A stretch of 64,000 nt of DNA from Gymnodinialimonas sp. 57CJ19 (GTDB taxonomy: Bacteria; Pseudomonadota; Alphaproteobacteria; Rhodobacterales; Rhodobacteraceae), in contig NZ_CP151587.1 of NCBI RefSeq assembly GCF_038396845.1, forward strand, positions 1,772,001-1,836,000. The letters are read 5' to 3'. Both the position numbers and the translations under genes were made by a program. Positions 26,315-34,221 of the stretch are shown piece by piece. Every line of letters starts with the position of its first letter. The first letter of the stretch is position 1. The notes beneath the pieces were generated by a model. That model was not told the DNA's origin. It saw only the letters and a list, made by a program, of their open reading frames with translations, and made no database searches.

Positions 26315-27172
26315 TCATACCGTTTCCGTCAAAGCTTGATCCATACGGTCCAAAGCATCACAAAAGAATGGTTTGAATCCGTCTGGATGTTCGCTCATCG
26401 GGAAATGCCCCAGCTCATCCATCACTGCGATCGTAGCACCAGGTATGGCGTCTGCCGTTCGCTGGGCATCTTCCGGCGTACAGGTCAGATCATAGGCCCC
26501 GACCAGTATATGCACGGGCGTGGACGCGGTATCGATCCGGGGCAGCCGAGCAATCAGACTGTCGTCACGGGTATAGAAACTTAGATCACCCCGAAACACA
26601 CCCGGCCCACTTGCCATGAACATCCAAAGCGTATTCCAACATTCAGTCGACGGCGCATAAGGCGATATATTAGCCGACACAAGCGCCGCCCCCATTTCGC
26701 CACCGTGGGCGTCGGGCCGGTGAAACCAGTCAATATCATACCATGCGGGCTGAAAATCAGATGCTTCGATCGCGATGAAACCCGAGAACGACGTGGGATG
26801 AAGCGCGGCAAGTTGTAATGCGATCCGCCCCCCCATCGAACAACCTGCCAACACTGGACGATCCAAACCAATCCCTACGACCATCGCCAACACCGTGGCG
26901 ATATAGCTTTCTGTGGTCAGCAAATATTCTTCTGTTTCATATCCTTCCGGCGGAAGGGATTTTCCGTGCCACGGCATATCAAACGCAATCAGCCGATGGT
27001 TGGCTGTAATCTCGGGGTCGTTCATCAGGTGTCGCCATTGTCGTGTATCGGCACCAGCAGTGTGCAGACACAACACCGGCCTCCCTTGCCCCGCTTCTTC
27101 GAAATAGATGCGCTGAACCTGCCCCTCGATCTCAACGGTAAGGTAGCGTCCGGTGATCGGTTCGACGGTCAT
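26315..27172 (-). CDS. Alpha/beta hydrolase, 3-oxoadipate enol-lactonase-like
   Basis: A 285-residue alpha/beta hydrolase. The oxyanion region is VLCLHTAGADTRQW, the nucleophile elbow is LAGCSMGGRIALQLAA, the Asp lies in HILVGAYDLTCTPEDA, and the His in MDELGHFPMSEHPDG. This resembles PcaD/CatD-type enol-lactonases. It lies between the BKACE and SCP2-like genes, coupled to the latter by ATGA. A role in opening the lactone to 3-oxoadipate is inferred from position. Confidence 0.78.
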   Translation of the reverse strand: MTVEPITGRYLTVEIEGQVQRIYFEEAGQGRPVLCLHTAGADTRQWRHLMNDPEITANHRLIAFDMPWHGKSLPPEGYETEEYLLTTESYIATVLAMVVGIGLDRPVLAGCSMGGRIALQLAALHPTSFSGFIAIEASDFQPAWYDIDWFHRPDAHGGEMGAALVSANISPYAPSTECWNTLWMFMASGPGVFRGDLSFYTRDDSLIARLPRIDTASTPVHILVGAYDLTCTPEDAQRTADAIPGATIAVMDELGHFPMSEHPDGFKPFFCDALDRMDQALTETV

Positions 27173-27543
27173 AATGCGGCCTCCTCACGCCCAAGCGCCA
27201 TGAACTCTTTGAAAAAACGTAAATTCTTGACCAGCGCCAGAATATCGCCGTCAATCTGGGCACGATTGATTTTTACCAACCCGAACAAGTCGTGAAATCC
27301 CGCCTGTGGACGCGCTTCCCAGAACGCTTCCAGCGCTTCGGCATCGGTTTTGATGGCAAAGCGCCAAGGGGTTTTCCGACTGGGTCCTGGCTCTACGCGA
27401 ACAAGTTCACCTTTATCGAAATGAAGATAGAACTCAGCAGCATCCACCTGCAGCAATACTGTCTCTGAAAACAGCCGACCGAGCCTGACAAGATGTGGTT
27501 TGCGGTTAAGTGCATCCCGCATCGTTTCAATTTTCTTGTGCAC
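27169..27543 (-). CDS. SCP2-like small protein
   Basis: A 124-residue protein that resembles the sterol-carrier (SCP2)/alkyl-sulfatase C-terminal fold: VLLQVDAAEFYLHFDKGELV, TPWRFAIKTDAEALEAFW and GFHDLFGLV, ending in KNLRFFKEFMAL. A GTG start at 27543 is chosen because GGAGG sits at the right distance; the ATG further upstream lacks one. SCP2-like domains bind hydrophobic ligands. It starts the three-gene minus-strand unit with the hydrolase and BKACE. Function unknown. Confidence 0.6.
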   Translation of the reverse strand: MHKKIETMRDALNRKPHLVRLGRLFSETVLLQVDAAEFYLHFDKGELVRVEPGPSRKTPWRFAIKTDAEALEAFWEARPQAGFHDLFGLVKINRAQIDGDILALVKNLRFFKEFMALGREEAAL

Positions 27544-27921
27544 AGCGTCCTCCGTTATCCGGTCTGGACACATGGTCAACGCGAACCCATGAAAGAACAA
27601 TGCCGTGACCGGTATCGCGTGATACCGGGAAGGACCGTCATGCTATAATGCGCCGCGCGAAGAGAGCCGGCAGCAAGAGTTTATTTTCCAGGTTAAAAGG
27701 GGACAGTGTTTCGATTTCAGCTGTTGATATTGCCGCAAGGGCCTTGTCAGAGGAAACCGGCTTGAGCGGGGCAGGGCGGGCACGTAGCCTCATTGGATGA
27801 CCAAACGTTCCCCATTTCGCTACTTCAAAACGAGCCCTGGGATCATCCGCCTGGCCGTGATGCTCTATGTCCGGTTTCCACTTTGGACCTGTCGCGCTTT
27901 TGTGCCGCCCCAAGTGCTCGT

Positions 27922-28779
27922 TTAAGCCACCTTGCGTTCGAAGGCGACAGGGCTTTTCCAGCCCAATGCTGAGTGGCGGCGGCGCGGATTGTAGAAGCCA
28001 TTGATGTACTCGAAGATGGCCATCTCGGCCTTCCGCCGTGTCTCCCAAGGATGCCGCCAGATCAGTTCTGCCTTGATTGTTTTGAAGAACGTCTCGACGG
28101 CAGCATTATCATAGCAATTGCCTTTCCCAGACATCGATACCTTGAACCCGTTCTGGCGCAGGATCTTCTGATAATCATGAGAACAATATTGCGACCCGCG
28201 ATCCGTGTGATGGATGCACCCTTTGGGCGGTTGTCGGAACGCGATGGCCATCTTCAAAGCTCTGATCGCAAGGTCGCGTTTCATGCGGTTGCTAACGGCC
28301 CAACCGATCACACGCCGAGAATGTAAGTCCAAGATCACGGCCAGATACAACCAGCCCTCACGCGTCCAGACATAGCTGATGTCACCTGCCCATTTTTGGT
28401 TGGGCGCATCAGCGTTGAAGTCACGATCTAGTAGGTTTGGCGCGATATTGAACTTATGATTGCTGTCTGTGGTGACCTTGTATTTGCGTGTTCTAACAAC
28501 GGATATGCCGTTCTGGCGCATCAACCTGCCAACACGACGGTGGCCCACGTTCAAACCGATCTCTTTCAACTCTTCGGTCATTCGTGGACGGCCATAACTG
28601 CCCAGGCTGAGGCGCGATTGTTCTTTGATATGCGCCAGCGTCACAAGATCAGACCGCTGCCTGCGACTGGCTGGACGACTGCGATACGCCCGTAACCCAC
28701 GCGTGCTGACGCCAACGACATCACACAACCGACTGGCTGGGAAGCTGCACCTGTGTTCTTCGATGAATCTAAATCTCAT
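27922..28779 (-). CDS. IS3-family transposase OrfB
   Basis: A 285-residue DDE integrase-type transposase. It has the HTH_21 region (SYGRPRMTEELKEIGLNVGH) and the catalytic residues in WAGDISYVWT (D), IHHTDRGSQYCS (D) and NCYDNAAVETFFKTIKAE (E). It ends in the NGFYNPRRRHSALGW signature. The frame is intact. It is normally made as an OrfAB fusion by -1 frameshifting from orfA, with which it overlaps by 4 bases. Confidence 0.93.
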   Translation of the reverse strand: MRFRFIEEHRCSFPASRLCDVVGVSTRGLRAYRSRPASRRQRSDLVTLAHIKEQSRLSLGSYGRPRMTEELKEIGLNVGHRRVGRLMRQNGISVVRTRKYKVTTDSNHKFNIAPNLLDRDFNADAPNQKWAGDISYVWTREGWLYLAVILDLHSRRVIGWAVSNRMKRDLAIRALKMAIAFRQPPKGCIHHTDRGSQYCSHDYQKILRQNGFKVSMSGKGNCYDNAAVETFFKTIKAELIWRHPWETRRKAEMAIFEYINGFYNPRRRHSALGWKSPVAFERKVA

Positions 28780-29051
28780 TGCTTTAGACCCGCGAAGAAC
28801 TGGGTGGCCTTTTTTAAGATCTCCCTCTCCTCCTTCAGGAGCCGTATCTCGCGTCGAAGCCGATCATTCTCTTTGGCGAGGTCTAAATCTTCGTTCGACA
28901 CTAACTCCGTGTCTCGGTGCGCAGTGATCCATTTGTTCAGCGTCGACATGCCAACGCCCAGATCGTCGGCCACTTGCTTACGCGTAAGCCCACTGGTTAG
29001 CGCGATACGCACCGCATCCTGGCGGAATTCGTCCGTCCGTTTCAGTCCCAT
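28776..29051 (-). CDS. IS3-family OrfA (helix-turn-helix)
   Basis: A 91-residue protein with a helix-turn-helix (GLTRKQVADDLGVGMSTLNKW) and a C-terminal leucine-zipper-like stretch (LRREIRLLKEEREILKKA). A6G (minus strand, complement of 28810-28815 and the next base) near the end is the usual slippery site for OrfAB production. It binds the IS ends. Confidence 0.92.
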   Translation of the reverse strand: MGLKRTDEFRQDAVRIALTSGLTRKQVADDLGVGMSTLNKWITAHRDTELVSNEDLDLAKENDRLRREIRLLKEEREILKKATQFFAGLKQ

Positions 29052-29649
29052 AGTTCATCTCCTTTGCTGCAATAAATGCTAACAAAGGAGCGCATCAAAC
29101 CGCGACAGGTCCAAAGTGTAGCAAGTGGCGGTGGCATCTGGACGAGGTCTTCGTGAAGATCGCCGGCACACAGCACTATCTTTGGCGGGCCGTGGACCAC
29201 GAAGGCGAGGTGTTGGAAAGCTACGTCACCAAGAAGCGTGACAAGAGGGCAGCGTTGAAATTCCTAAGAAAAGCAATGCGTAAGCACGGAAGCCCTGAAA
29301 CTGTAGTGTTCGATAAACTTCGATCTTACGGCGCGGCTCTTAGAGTTCTAGGCGGCGTAGAGCGGCAGGAAACCGGTCGCTGGATGAACAACCGTGTTGA
29401 AAATTCACACTTGCCATTCCGAAGACGAGAGCGAGCTATGCTCCGCTTCAGACGGATGCGATGTCTGCAGAAATTTGTCTCGGTCCATGCCTCCGTCCAA
29501 AATCACTTCAACCAGGAACGCCATCTCTATTCACGACGAAATTTCAAGCTGAATCGCGCCGCTGCTCTGTCCGAGTGGCGGGCGCTTTGTGTCGGTCAAG
29601 TGACAGCGTCACTGTCTTTGCTGAGACTAATTCGAATTCATCTGACAGC

Positions 29650-29814
29650 CCGCCTTTTGCCTTCGAAGAACGCTACGCGGCGATGCAGGCGCATAGGGTT
29701 ATCGGCGACTTCCGTGCACCGAACATCATGCGGGTTGGCTTTACACCGCTTTATCTGGATGATGATATCGTAAGGGCAGTCGAAATCCTATCGCTATCAT
29801 GCGTGACAGTTTGA
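29650..29814 (+). pseudogene. Kynureninase, C-terminal fragment
   Basis: A frame entering from the right end of IS6 copy B reads FAFEERYAAMQAHRVIGDFR then APNIMRVGFTPLYLDDDIVRAVEIL and stops at 29814. The GDFRAPxxMRxGFTPLY block is the hallmark of the kynureninase C-terminus. Some 350 residues including the PLP lysine are missing. It shows that the neighbouring DNA once carried a tryptophan or kynurenine degradation gene. Confidence 0.82.
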
Positions 29815-29854
29815 GGGACACGCCTGCGTTCAAAAAGAAAAGTCTGGTGAGTTA

Positions 29855-30817
29855 ATGCAATTGGATCGCTTGAAGCCCTTCAAAACGCAGTCGTTCCAGA
29901 CGAACGACCCGAGCGAAGCACGCAGCGTGTTGAATGAGAAATTCAAACCTCACGTGATGCGCAGGCTTGATAGCGATCCATTTGACTTCGCACATATGTC
30001 CGCGCAGGTCCCCGGCGGGACGTTCAACATTCTGAAATATGGCGGTGCAGTGGAAATCACTCCCGACCCGTTTGAAGACTTCTTTATGTTGGAAATGCCG
30101 CTTGCGTCCGGTGTCAACATTGAGAGCACCGGACGGCCTTCGATATCGTCAGATAAAAACACAGCGCTGCTTTTGCCACCACACGTCAAGTTTTCGTCGA
30201 CGTGGCGACCGCAGTGTCTGCAACTAATGTTGAAGGTCGAAAGTGTCGAAGTGCTGCGGCGCTGGCAAACTCTTACCGGTGATCCAGAAGCGCAATTGCC
30301 CCGTGGCGCTCCGGAGGTCGACCTCAGAACAAGCGAAGGCTGGCGGGTGCAACAGCTGATGCGGTTGCTGCAGCAGGAATTCGAACTCGCGGTGACGTCC
30401 AAAGTAGACCGCCTATCGCAATCGCCCCTGTCAACCGCCGTCGTCGACGCGGTGTTGTGCTACTATCGCTACAGTCAGGGCAATCTCTTAATCGGAGGAT
30501 CGCACAGGATCTTACCGGCGCAATTGCGGCAATGCGTGGCCTATATTGAATGTAACATCGCTGGAGATCTGTCGATGCCGCAGCTGCTTGCACAGACAAA
30601 TTACAGCGAACGCACGCTCTTTAACCAGTTCAACCAATTTCTTGATCTAACGCCCAAGGGCTATGTCCAACAGCAACGGCTGCGCAATAGCAGGCGGATG
30701 TTACTTAGCGGGAATGTGACAGTGGCCGACGCTGCCAAACAGTCTGGATTTACTCATATGGGTCGATTCTCAAGCCTATATCGCAAACGCTATGGCGAGA
30801 ATCCGTCGCAGACATAA
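29855..30817 (+). CDS. AraC family transcriptional regulator
   Basis: A 320-residue regulator with an N-terminal AraC-binding-type sensor domain (FEDFFMLEMPLASG, LLPPHVKF) and a C-terminal double helix-turn-helix: LSMPQLLAQTNYSERTLFNQF and VTVADAAKQSGFTHMGRFSSLYRKRYGENP. It sits directly upstream of, and in the same direction as, the TrpA-like/kinase/ABC transporter genes, so it probably activates them in response to the imported compound. Confidence 0.9.
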   Translation: MQLDRLKPFKTQSFQTNDPSEARSVLNEKFKPHVMRRLDSDPFDFAHMSAQVPGGTFNILKYGGAVEITPDPFEDFFMLEMPLASGVNIESTGRPSISSDKNTALLLPPHVKFSSTWRPQCLQLMLKVESVEVLRRWQTLTGDPEAQLPRGAPEVDLRTSEGWRVQQLMRLLQQEFELAVTSKVDRLSQSPLSTAVVDAVLCYYRYSQGNLLIGGSHRILPAQLRQCVAYIECNIAGDLSMPQLLAQTNYSERTLFNQFNQFLDLTPKGYVQQQRLRNSRRMLLSGNVTVADAAKQSGFTHMGRFSSLYRKRYGENPSQT

Positions 30818-30926
30818 ACGGTTCGCTGTCCGAATCCTGCAGTCGCTATCCGATTGATGAACATGTTTGCATCACACGCAGCGCGATCGGTTCCCCAAGA
30901 CAGGTTTGTTCTGTTTTCAGAACCTT

Positions 30927-31685
30927 ATGATACACGCACAACACAGCTTTTCTTTCGATCAACCCAGCCGTCGTGGCAAGTTGGTCGCCTATTTCCCTGT
31001 CAATGATCCGAGCGTCCCGATTGACCGCCTCAAGGCTTATGAGGCCGCAGGCGTCGATGTGGTTGAGTTGGGATTGCGCACGTCAAACCCCTACGCCGAC
31101 GGTGCCATCGTGGCAGCGTCGATGCAGCGTGCAAGCGGGATTGGCACGGTGCGCGAAGCTCTCTCCGCGATTAAAGCGGTCAAAACATTCTCTTACGGTG
31201 CATTGGGGATGATTTTTGCCTATGCAGAGGATAAACTGTTTTCTGATCCGCAGGAGTGGCAAGATGTCGATGCCCTGCTCGCCCTTGGGGCACCAGGCCC
31301 AAATGTCGAGAAAGTCACAGAGGTAGCCGCGGCTCAAGGCACTCGGATCACACGGTTTGTGCCATATGACCTACCCGAGCCTGCGGTCGCTGCCGCCCGC
31401 AAGGCGACGGGTTTCGTGTTCCTGCAATACACTGACGGGAAAACTGGCATTCGTCAGGATTTGGACAGAGACCTTGAGAGTCGTGTTAAAAAATTGCGCG
31501 CAGATGGCGTGACCGCCCCTATATTTGCGGGTATCGGTATCAGTACACCGGATCAGGCAAAACACGCCGTAAACGCCGGTGTGGACGGTGTTGTTGTCGG
31601 GTCGCAGGCTGTTTTGGAAGCAATGTCGGGCCGATCCGCGTTGGAGGAATATTTAGGGCGTATAGAGGAGGCGCTCTATGGGTGA
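30927..31685 (+). CDS. TrpA-like (tryptophan synthase alpha family) aldolase, orphan
   Basis: A 252-residue TIM barrel of the tryptophan synthase alpha family. The catalytic Glu is kept in VVELGLRTSNPYADG, and so is the second acid (the Asp of YADG); the family SDP becomes SNP. The phosphate-binding end is GIGISTPDQAKHAVNAGVDG then VVVGSQAVL. No trpB lies nearby. Start ATG 30927 is chosen because the family begins there; an in-frame ATG at 30867 adds 20 unlikely residues. It overlaps the FGGY kinase gene by 8 bases. With a kinase and a sugar-type transporter it probably splits a phosphorylated substrate by retro-aldol chemistry. Confidence 0.82.
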   Translation: MIHAQHSFSFDQPSRRGKLVAYFPVNDPSVPIDRLKAYEAAGVDVVELGLRTSNPYADGAIVAASMQRASGIGTVREALSAIKAVKTFSYGALGMIFAYAEDKLFSDPQEWQDVDALLALGAPGPNVEKVTEVAAAQGTRITRFVPYDLPEPAVAAARKATGFVFLQYTDGKTGIRQDLDRDLESRVKKLRADGVTAPIFAGIGISTPDQAKHAVNAGVDGVVVGSQAVLEAMSGRSALEEYLGRIEEALYG

Positions 31686-33177
31686 ACAGTTCATATTAGG
31701 CATCGACGTTGGGACAACTTCGGTTAAGGCCGGGTTGGTGGACGCGCACGGCGAATTGCGTGGGCTGTTTTCCAGAGCCTATAAAACGCATCGACCCGCG
31801 AACCAATGGGCCGAACAAAACGCTGAGGATTGGACCCAGTTGATTGACGCCGCGATCGCGCATTATGCAAATGAGGGGCTGACCCCAGCCATCAAAGCGG
31901 TAGGCCTGTGTTCGCAGGTGAACACGCATATCTTCGTCGGTGACAACGGTAAGCCATTGATGCCAGCCATTCTGTGGCAAGATGGTCGCGCCAGAGCGCA
32001 GGCTCAAGCTTTGAATGCGCGGGTGTCGGATGTCCAAAAAGTTGCATGGTGGGACGTGCCCATGCCTATCGATGCCAGCAATATCCTGTCGCGCATGGCG
32101 TGGGTCGCTGAAACCCACCCTGACATATGGGACAAGACCAGATGGGTCATGCTGCCAAAGGACTATTGCTTGCATCACCTGACAGGAGAGGTATGCACAG
32201 ATCCGCTGTCGAACATCGGGCTTGTTGGTTCTGACCTCGTTTATATTCCCGAGGTTTTCAATCTCGTGCCCGGCTCTATGGAAAAGATCACGCCGCTTGC
32301 GCCAATTACGCAGGTTATTGGACTCGTCAAAGCGGGCTCGCCGCTGGCGGGCGTCCCGGTGGTGGCTGGTACGATGGACGCTTGGGCGGGGATGATTGGT
32401 GCCGGCGGCGCGCGCGAGAAATCGTCTGTTTATCTCAGTGGAACCAGCGAAACCCTAGGAATCACATCGCGAGATCTGACGCCCACCCCCGGTGCAATCG
32501 TCTTTCCGGAATGTGTAGGGCTGCGCGTTCATGCTGCCCCAACGCAATCAGGCGGCGATGCAAAGGCATGGTTCGCGGCCCTCTCTGGCTTGCGCCTCGA
32601 TCAGATGTCTAATCTGGTCGCAGACACGCCACGCAACGACAAAACCCCGCTCTTCCTGCCCCAACTCGAAGGGGAACGCGCCCCACTATGGGACAGCAGC
32701 CTTCGGTCGTCGTTCCTTGGTGTGTCTCGCCGTACCGGGTTGGGCGATTTCGCCCGCGCCGTCTATGAAGGCGTCGCCTTCGCTTCCCGCCATGCGTTCG
32801 AAACGATCCAAACCTCATCGAACACTGCCAGTAAATCCGTTGGATGTGCGGGCGGCGGGTTTAAATCGGACGCGTGGAACCAGATACGCGCGGATGTTCT
32901 GGGCGTTGAGTGTCAGATCCTATCTATTCAGGAACCAGGTATTCTGGGTGCCGCAATGATCGCGGGTGTCGGCACCGGCGCATTTGCCAGCCTGACAGAG
33001 GCCCACGACGCGCTAGTACGCCATAACAGGGTCATAGCCCCGCGTGAAGAATACTATCAACACTATAGTGAGATCTTCGATGTCTACAAAGAAGCGATCA
33101 CGACACATGCCAGCATCACGGCACGATTGTCAGGGACCGGTAAAGTTCCGGCGCCATTATCCAAAAATTGCACCTGA
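31678..33177 (+). CDS. FGGY-family carbohydrate kinase
   Basis: A 499-residue kinase. The N-terminal phosphate loop is LGIDVGTTSVKAGLVD, the substrate region contains ILWQDGRARAQA, the ATP-domain block is SVYLSGTSETLGI, and the C-terminal FGGY signature is represented by GCAGGGFKSDAWNQIRADVLG. It is closest in layout to xylulokinase-type enzymes and would phosphorylate an imported sugar or polyol. It is translationally coupled to the TrpA-like gene, which supports a kinase-then-aldolase pathway. Substrate not determinable. Confidence 0.88.
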   Translation: MGEQFILGIDVGTTSVKAGLVDAHGELRGLFSRAYKTHRPANQWAEQNAEDWTQLIDAAIAHYANEGLTPAIKAVGLCSQVNTHIFVGDNGKPLMPAILWQDGRARAQAQALNARVSDVQKVAWWDVPMPIDASNILSRMAWVAETHPDIWDKTRWVMLPKDYCLHHLTGEVCTDPLSNIGLVGSDLVYIPEVFNLVPGSMEKITPLAPITQVIGLVKAGSPLAGVPVVAGTMDAWAGMIGAGGAREKSSVYLSGTSETLGITSRDLTPTPGAIVFPECVGLRVHAAPTQSGGDAKAWFAALSGLRLDQMSNLVADTPRNDKTPLFLPQLEGERAPLWDSSLRSSFLGVSRRTGLGDFARAVYEGVAFASRHAFETIQTSSNTASKSVGCAGGGFKSDAWNQIRADVLGVECQILSIQEPGILGAAMIAGVGTGAFASLTEAHDALVRHNRVIAPREEYYQHYSEIFDVYKEAITTHASITARLSGTGKVPAPLSKNCT

Positions 33178-33253
33178 ATAGTGTAGATGGCGCATTTTGC
33201 GCAGATACCGGACGCAGGCTTGGTCTATCGTCTTAGTGAAAAGGGAGAGGAAA

Positions 33254-34165
33254 ATGAAATTTATTTTGAAAACTGCAGCGTCAGTTCTGGCGCTTACCGC
33301 GTCATCAGCCTTTGCGGAAACCATTGCGGTGATCACGCCATATCTCGCGCAGCCCGGTACGCAAGCCGCTATTGAAGGATTCGAGGCCGCAGCTGCGGAA
33401 AACGGCTGGGACGTGAACGTGATCGATACAGCGGGCGATGTTGCTGCTGTGATCAGTCGAATTGAAGACTCCGTGATCCAGAACGTAGATGCGATTGTAC
33501 TGAACGTTGATCCCGCGCAAGTGAATGTCGGTCTTTTGACCGCTGCGGACGCCGGGATTCCTGTAGTCGGCCTCGATGCTGGCGCTGACGATCTTCTTGT
33601 CGCAAATGTGACGTCAAACGGTTACGCAATGGCCGCAGAAACATCCGTATATGTAGCCGACCGCATCGGCGGATCGGGCAACGTTGTGATGTTCGTATTT
33701 GATGCTTTCCCACCTGTCCAAATCCGCAGCGTAGTTGCGGATGCGGTGTTTGGAAACTATCCCGACATCGACGTTTTGGACCGTGTAACACCTGACGTGT
33801 CTGACGGTGGCATTGCCGATAGCCGCGCCATGATGGAAGCCATTCTGGCCGCTAACCCTGAACCGGGGTCGATTTCCGCTGTTTGGGCGGCTTGGGATCA
33901 GCCCGCACTTGGTGCCCTCCAAGCGATTGAAGATGCTGGTCGTGGTGATGAGGGTATTGTGATCACCGGTATTGACGCCAACCCTCAGGCACGCGATGCG
34001 ATTGCCGCTGGTGGCAATTTCGAAGCCTCAATCGCCCAAGATTTCAATCTAATGGGTGTGCAGGCAGCGAGCGTCTTAGAGGTTGTGTTAGGTGGCGGCG
34101 AACACCGCGCCAGCGTCGTCTATGTTCCAACACAGCTTATCAACGCAGCCAACGCAGCTGAATAA
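33254..34165 (+). CDS. Sugar-type ABC transporter substrate-binding protein
   Basis: A 303-residue periplasmic binding protein of the RbsB type (peripla_BP_4). A signal peptide (KFILKTAASVLALTASSAFA) is followed by IAVITPYLAQPGTQAAIEGF and the hinge and ligand regions DAIVLNVDPAQVN, GIPVVGLDAGAD and GIVITGIDANPQARDAI. ATG 33254 follows GGGAGAGG and gives the exact signal peptide. A strong hairpin after the stop probably raises its expression over the ATPase and permease. Confidence 0.9.
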   Translation: MKFILKTAASVLALTASSAFAETIAVITPYLAQPGTQAAIEGFEAAAAENGWDVNVIDTAGDVAAVISRIEDSVIQNVDAIVLNVDPAQVNVGLLTAADAGIPVVGLDAGADDLLVANVTSNGYAMAAETSVYVADRIGGSGNVVMFVFDAFPPVQIRSVVADAVFGNYPDIDVLDRVTPDVSDGGIADSRAMMEAILAANPEPGSISAVWAAWDQPALGALQAIEDAGRGDEGIVITGIDANPQARDAIAAGGNFEASIAQDFNLMGVQAASVLEVVLGGGEHRASVVYVPTQLINAANAAE

Positions 34166-34172
34166 GCAGACA

Positions 34173-34201
34173 AAGCAACGCGAGTACGCCTCGCGTTGCT
34201 T
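34173..34201 (+). terminator. Hairpin between binding-protein and ATPase genes
   Basis: A perfect 12-bp stem AAGCAACGCGAG/CTCGCGTTGCTT with a 5-base loop, without a long T-run. It fits a partial terminator or mRNA-stabilising element, as often found after binding-protein genes. Confidence 0.75.
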
Positions 34202-34221
34202 CACCGACGTTCGGAAATTTT

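Larger units (their letters stand above)
27884..29113 (-). mobile_element. IS3-family insertion sequence, complete, inside IS6 copy B
   Basis: A 1230-bp element with ends TGGACCTGTCGCG and CGCGACAGGTCCA, starting TG and ending CA as expected for IS3. It carries orfA and orfB on the minus strand. The bases outside the ends (CACTT and AAGTG) are complementary rather than directly repeated, so no normal 3-4 bp target duplication remains. Confidence 0.9.
27740..29649 (+). mobile_element. IS6-family copy B, split by an IS3 element
   Basis: The left part (27740-27883) carries the IS6 left end and the first codons of the transposase from ATG 27797. The right part (29114 to about 29649) carries the catalytic and C-terminal portion and most of the right end, ending GTCTGACAGC-like without the usual final ACC. 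About 135 bases of IS6 between the two parts are missing. The normal stop is also changed (TAA to CAA). The element is dead. Confidence 0.88.

Noticed and set aside
30927..31685. Genuine tryptophan synthase alpha subunit
   Set aside because: No trpB or other trp genes nearby, and the gene is coupled to a sugar kinase and importer.
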